Positions 60,340-64,000 of a stretch of 64,000 nt of DNA are shown one piece after another. A model generated the notes under the pieces. The model searched no databases and was not told the DNA's origin. It saw only the letters and a program-made list of their open reading frames with translations. The first letter of the stretch is position 1. Each line of letters opens with the position of its first letter. The translations under genes were made by a program, and so were the position numbers. Source of the DNA: Coriobacteriaceae bacterium (GTDB lineage: Bacteria; Actinomycetota; Coriobacteriia; Coriobacteriales; Coriobacteriaceae); the NCBI GenBank assembly GCA_015062655.1, contig SUUG01000003.1, positions 62,001 to 126,000 of the forward strand. Reading direction: 5' to 3'.

Positions 60340-61227
60340 ATGGCCGTCATCCGCATTGCCGACCTCGCCGACCCGCGCCTCGACGCCTACACGCGCCTCA
60401 CCGAGCGCGAGCTCAGGTGCGTGCTCGAGCCCGAGCGCGGCATCTTCATCGCCGAGAGCGCCAAGGTGATCGAGCGCGCCCTCGAAGCCGGCCTTGTGCC
60501 CGAGAGCTTCCTGCTCGGGGAGCGCTGGCTGGATCCGCTCTCGCCTCTCCTCGAGCGGGTGGCGCCCGAGGTCCCGGTCTTCGTCGCGCCCATGGAGCTC
60601 ATGGCCGAGCTCACGGGGTTCAACGTGACCCGCGGCGCCCTCGCGGCGTTTCACCGCCCCGTCCTGCCCGATGCCGCCTCCTTCCTCGCGGGCGTCGTCG
60701 AGCGGGCGGGGGAGCGGCCCGTGCGCGTGTGCGTGCTGGAGGGGATCGTGGACCACACGAACGTCGGGGCGATCTTCCGCTCGGCGGCCGCGCTCAACGT
60801 GGACGGCATCCTGGTGAGCCCCACCTGCTGCGACCCCCTGTACCGCCGCGCGGTGCGCGTGAGCATGGGCACGGTCTTCCAGGTGCCCTGGTGCCGCATC
60901 GGCGCCGCGGCGCGCACCTGGCCGCACGACGGCCTCGCGACCCTGCACGAGGCGGGGTTCACCTGCGCCGCCATGGCGCTGACGGACTCGTCGGTGGCGC
61001 TTGACGACCCCGCCCTCGCAAAGACGGGCCGCCTCGCCCTGTTCATGGGAACGGAGGGCGGCGGGCTCGCCGCGAAGACGATCGCCGGATCCGACGTCAC
61101 CGTGCGTATCCCGATGGCGAACGGGGTAGACTCACTGAACGTGGCGGCCGCGAGCGCCGTTGCCTTCTGGCAGCTGTGCCCCCACGTGTCGAACGAGTAC
61201 CACTACCGCCCGGGCCTCTACTCATGA
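60340..61227 (+). CDS. SpoU/TrmH-family RNA 2'-O-methyltransferase
   Basis: Protein of 295 residues. An N-terminal RNA-binding substrate domain (about 1-120) precedes a SPOUT knot domain with LEGIVDHTNVGAIFRSAAALN, LFMGTEGGGLA and IPMANGVDSLNVAAASAVAFW. These are the three SpoU motifs. It probably methylates a ribose in rRNA or tRNA; the site cannot be told. It begins one base after the DHFR-flavodoxin stop. Confidence 0.9.
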   Translation: MAVIRIADLADPRLDAYTRLTERELRCVLEPERGIFIAESAKVIERALEAGLVPESFLLGERWLDPLSPLLERVAPEVPVFVAPMELMAELTGFNVTRGALAAFHRPVLPDAASFLAGVVERAGERPVRVCVLEGIVDHTNVGAIFRSAAALNVDGILVSPTCCDPLYRRAVRVSMGTVFQVPWCRIGAAARTWPHDGLATLHEAGFTCAAMALTDSSVALDDPALAKTGRLALFMGTEGGGLAAKTIAGSDVTVRIPMANGVDSLNVAAASAVAFWQLCPHVSNEYHYRPGLYS

Positions 61228-61256
61228 GCGCGCGGCGCGCAGATAAGGAGGCTGAC

Positions 61257-61625
61257 ATGGGATTCAAGATGGTCCACACCGAGATCCACGTGCTCGACCT
61301 GGAGGCGTCGCTCGCCTTCTACGAGAAGGCGCTGGGCCTGGTGCCCGTGCGCGAGAAGGCGCCCGAAGACGGCTCCTGGAAGATCGTCTACCTCGCGAAC
61401 GACGAGACGGACTACCAGCTCGAGCTCACCTGGAACGACGGCCGCACCGAGCCCTACGACAACGGCGGGGGAGACATCCACCTCGCATTCGAGGTCGAGG
61501 ACATGGACGCGGCCCATGCGCTCCATGAGGAGATGGGCGCGATCGTGAAGGAGAACCCGGGTATGGGCATCTACTTCATCGCCGATCCCGACGGGTTCTG
61601 GCTCGAGGTCGTCCCGAAGAAGTAG
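61257..61625 (+). CDS. VOC/glyoxalase-family protein
   Basis: Single-subunit vicinal-oxygen-chelate protein of 122 residues, as in glyoxalase I. It has two beta-alpha-beta-beta-beta modules, with candidate metal ligands H7 in VHTEIHV and acidic or histidine residues in YQLELTW, DIHLAFEV and FWLEVVP. Members detoxify methylglyoxal or bind small ligands; the substrate is not certain. AAGGAG precedes the ATG. A strong terminator follows. Confidence 0.87.
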   Translation: MGFKMVHTEIHVLDLEASLAFYEKALGLVPVREKAPEDGSWKIVYLANDETDYQLELTWNDGRTEPYDNGGGDIHLAFEVEDMDAAHALHEEMGAIVKENPGMGIYFIADPDGFWLEVVPKK

Positions 61626-61660
61626 CCGACCGGACCGATCGGTCCCATATCGCCTGATCG

Positions 61661-61703
61661 CGGGCGCCCGGCATCGAAGCGAGGTGCCGGGCGCCCGTTT
61701 GTT
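61661..61703. terminator. terminator between convergent VOC and cobO genes
   Basis: A perfect 13-bp stem, CGGGCGCCCGGCA/TGCCGGGCGCCCG with an 11-nt loop, is followed by TTTGTT on the plus strand. It can serve both converging transcripts. Confidence 0.8.
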
Positions 61704-61721
61704 CGGTGCGCGGGTGCCGCC

Positions 61722-62228
61722 TCAGTACTCGATGCCGCGCCGCGCGAGCAGGCCCTCGTCGAAATAGTGCTTGTGCGGGACCATCTCCGTCACCAGGTCG
61801 GCGAGGTCTGCGAGGGGCAGCAGGCCGCGCCCGGTCAGCACGAGCTCGGTGGTCGGCGGCTTGAGCGCGATGAGCTCCTCCACGTCGGATCGGGTCACGA
61901 ACCCGCGGCGCATCGCCTCGCCGAGCTCGTCCAGGATGAGGACGTCGACGGGCCGTCCCGCCTCATCTTTGCCGCTGAGCGCCGCGCGGGCGCGGTCCAT
62001 GATCTCGTCCGCGCGCTCGCCGGGCGTGGCGGCCTCGGCCTGCACGAGGGCGAGCCCCATGCGGTCGGCCTCCGCGTGCTCCGCGCAGCGCAGCTTCTTG
62101 GCGAACTGCAGCATCAAGACATCGAGGTCGTAACCGAGCGCGCGCAGCGCCAGCCCCAGGGCCGCGGTCGTCTTTCCCTTCCCGTCCCCGGTGTAGATCT
62201 GCACCCGGCCGCATTCGAGTCGGTTCAA
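61722..62228 (-). CDS. cobO: cob(I)alamin adenosyltransferase, CobO/BtuR type
   Basis: Adds the adenosyl group of ATP to cobalamin. The 168-residue P-loop protein has GRVQIYTGDGKGKTTAALG, VLILDELGEA and a C-terminal HKHYFDEGLLARRGIEY. The start is TTG at 62228, chosen because AAGGAGG lies seven bases upstream. No other cobalamin gene is in the window. It diverges from ftsH. Confidence 0.9.
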   Translation of the reverse strand: MNRLECGRVQIYTGDGKGKTTAALGLALRALGYDLDVLMLQFAKKLRCAEHAEADRMGLALVQAEAATPGERADEIMDRARAALSGKDEAGRPVDVLILDELGEAMRRGFVTRSDVEELIALKPPTTELVLTGRGLLPLADLADLVTEMVPHKHYFDEGLLARRGIEY

Positions 62229-62247
62229 TTTAGGTCCTCCTTAAGGA

Positions 62248-62281
62248 AGCGCCGGACTACGTTTCACGGCGCTGGGTATCC
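62248..62281. promoter_or_regulatory. inverted repeat and -10 candidate upstream of ftsH
   Basis: AGCGCCG (62248-62254) and CGGCGCT (62267-62273) form a 7-bp inverted repeat two bases before TATCCT (62276-62281), a possible ftsH -10 box. The position suits an operator or a hairpin. Evidence is symmetry and position only. Confidence 0.3.
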
Positions 62282-62331
62282 TATCGGGCATATGGTACAC
62301 GCGACGCAGTCGCCAAGACAGGAGCCGACAT

Positions 62332-64000
62332 ATGGAAATGGACGAGAACAAGCGCCGGCGGAGCATGATCATCTACGTGTTGATCGCCTTCGTCGTCTAC
62401 GTGCTGCTGAACACCTTCCTGTTCCCGCAGATGCGCGCCGGAACGCGCGTGGAGCAGGTCTCCTACACGGCGTTCACCACGGCGCTCGAGGAAAAGAAGG
62501 TCGACAAGCTCACCTACACCCTCGATTCCGCGCCCGAGGCGCGCTACACGCTCGAGGGCGAGAAGGAGAAGGTCTACACCACCTCGGTGCCGCAAAACGA
62601 CACCGAGGTCTGGAGCCTGATCCGCGAGTCGGGGGCAGACACCTCGGTCGACATCCCGAGCCAGTCCTCGGGGCTGTGGACCTACTTCCTCATGACGGTG
62701 CTGCTGCCGATCCTGATCTTCATGGGCATCGGCTGGTGGCTGAACCGCCGCCTCAAGAAGGCGATGGGCGACGACGGCCCCTCCATGAACTTCGGCGGCA
62801 ACGGTTTCGGCGGCATGGGCGGCGGCCTCGGGAAGTCGGGCGCGCGCATCGTCGCGAGCAAGGACGTGGGCGTCACCTTCAAGGACGTCGCGGGCCAGGA
62901 GGAGGCCAAGGAGTCCATGAAGGAGGTCGTCGACTTCCTCGAGAACCCCAAGCGCTACGAGGAGATCGGCGCGAAGCTGCCGCGCGGCGCCCTGCTCGTG
63001 GGCCCTCCGGGCACCGGTAAGACCCTTATGGCGAAGGCCGTGGCCGGCGAGGCCGGCGTGCCGTTCTTCAGCATCTCCGGCTCCGAGTTCGTCGAGATGT
63101 TCGTAGGCCGCGGCGCCGCCAAGGTCCGCGACCTCTTCAAGCAGGCCAACGAGAAGGCCCCCTGCATCGTCTTCATCGACGAGATCGACACCATCGGCAA
63201 GAAGCGCGACGGCGGCGGGTTCTCGGGCAACGACGAGCGCGAGCAGACCCTGAACCAGCTCCTCACCGAGATGGACGGCTTCGACAACCACAAGGGCATC
63301 GTCGTGCTCGCGGCCACGAACCGCCCCGACTCGCTCGATCCGGCGCTCACGCGCCCCGGCCGCTTCGACCGCCGCATCCCGGTCGAGCTGCCCGACCTGC
63401 GCGGCCGCCAGTCCATCCTCGAGCTCCACGCCCAGGAGGTGAAGACCCAGCCGCCGCTGGACCTCACCGCGATCGCGCGCTCGACCCCCGGTGCCTCCGG
63501 CGCCGATCTGGCCAACATCATCAACGAGGGCGCCCTGCGCGCCGTGCGCCTGGGCCGCACCCGCGCCACCCAGGAGGATTTCGAGGAGTCGGTGGAGGTC
63601 GTCATCGCGGGGCAGCAGCGCAAGTCGACGGTGCTCTCCGATCACGAGAAGAAGGTCGTGGCCTACCACGAGATCGGCCACGCGCTGGTCGCCGCCTCAC
63701 AGACTGCGACGGCGCCGGTCACGAAGATCACGATCGTGCCGCGCACCTCGGGCGCGCTCGGCTACACCATGCAGGTGGAGCAGGACGAGAAGTTCCTCAC
63801 CACGCGTCAGGAGGCCTTGAACAAGCTCGCCGTCTACTGCGGCGGCCGCGCCGCCGAGGAGCTCATCTTCAACGAGATGACCACCGGCGCATCGAATGAC
63901 ATCGAGCAGGCCACGCGCCTGGCGCGCAACATGGTCACGCGCTTCGGCATGTCCGACGAGTTCGGCATGATGGCACTCGGCACCGTCCAGAACGCCTACC
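62332..64000 (+). CDS. ftsH: ATP-dependent zinc metalloprotease FtsH, truncated by the window end
   Basis: Membrane-anchored AAA+ protease that degrades misfolded membrane proteins and short-lived regulators; 556 residues are visible. Two transmembrane helices (about 13-32 and 106-130) flank a small extracytoplasmic domain. A Gly-rich linker leads to the AAA domain with GPPGTGKT (224-231), FIDEIDTIG and the second region of homology ATNRPDSLDPALTRPGRFDR. The protease zinc site is HEIGH starting at H446. Only the C-terminal part is missing. An AGGAG site precedes the ATG. Confidence 0.96.
   Translation, partial: MEMDENKRRRSMIIYVLIAFVVYVLLNTFLFPQMRAGTRVEQVSYTAFTTALEEKKVDKLTYTLDSAPEARYTLEGEKEKVYTTSVPQNDTEVWSLIRESGADTSVDIPSQSSGLWTYFLMTVLLPILIFMGIGWWLNRRLKKAMGDDGPSMNFGGNGFGGMGGGLGKSGARIVASKDVGVTFKDVAGQEEAKESMKEVVDFLENPKRYEEIGAKLPRGALLVGPPGTGKTLMAKAVAGEAGVPFFSISGSEFVEMFVGRGAAKVRDLFKQANEKAPCIVFIDEIDTIGKKRDGGGFSGNDEREQTLNQLLTEMDGFDNHKGIVVLAATNRPDSLDPALTRPGRFDRRIPVELPDLRGRQSILELHAQEVKTQPPLDLTAIARSTPGASGADLANIINEGALRAVRLGRTRATQEDFEESVEVVIAGQQRKSTVLSDHEKKVVAYHEIGHALVAASQTATAPVTKITIVPRTSGALGYTMQVEQDEKFLTTRQEALNKLAVYCGGRAAEELIFNEMTTGASNDIEQATRLARNMVTRFGMSDEFGMMALGTVQNAY

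Overview
The window looks like the chromosome of a high-GC Gram-positive bacterium, most likely a member of the Coriobacteriia close to Collinsella or Olsenella. This is inferred from very strong G/C bias at third codon positions, zinc-type L28 and L32 proteins, an Asp23/DAK2 pair, a GlgC+GlgD ADP-glucose pyrophosphorylase, bifunctional AdhE and an OPT-family transporter. Species was not determined. Nearly all of the window is vertically inherited core genome in dense operons; no rRNA, tRNA, CRISPR array, prophage or transposase gene was recognised.

Layout. 1-5.9 kb: the start of an unidentified gene, an FtsX/MacB-type ABC exporter (permease and ATPase, minus strand) and a divergent two-component system with a palindrome between them. 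5.9-15 kb: an L,D-transpeptidase, L-serine dehydratase, gltX, metK with a structured leader, coaX and an OPT transporter. 15-16.4 kb: non-coding DNA with two inverted copies of a 162-bp nested-palindrome element and a 40-bp-period GC-rich tandem repeat. 16.4-21.8 kb: priA-def-fmt-rsmB. 22-35 kb: alpha-glucan metabolism, with a GH13-GH77 fusion, a zinc-ribbon protein and the minus-strand operon glgB-glgP-glgC-glgD-glgA. 35.3-40.2 kb: thiamine pyrophosphokinase, adhE with a Rex-like operator, a phosphotransferase and rpmB. 40.2-42.6 kb: a small accessory island with a decayed BcrA-type ABC transporter and a second inverted pair of the 162-bp element. 42.6-56.2 kb: asp23-like, DAK2, recG, rsmD, coaD, a coiled-coil protein, DUF177, rpmF, plsX, acpP, rnc, smc and ftsY. 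56.6-64 kb: ffh, thyA, a DHFR-flavodoxin fusion, a SpoU methyltransferase, a VOC protein, cobO and the start of ftsH.

Functional links. The glg genes make, store and degrade glycogen, and the GH13-GH77 protein should process the maltodextrins. AdhE reoxidises NADH from fermentation of the released hexose, and its promoter carries a palindrome of Rex type. FtsY and Ffh form the SRP targeting pathway. PlsX, AcpP and the DAK2 protein concern acyl-chain metabolism. ThyA and DHFR form the thymidylate cycle.

The least ordinary features are the repeat families. There is a 162-bp element in two inverted pairs, a conserved palindrome at four gene 3' ends, and two different single-copy MITE-like elements. 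Two domain fusions (DHFR-flavodoxin and GH13-GH77) and a histone-H1-like tail on glycogen synthase also stand out. I see no complete defence or biosynthetic system.
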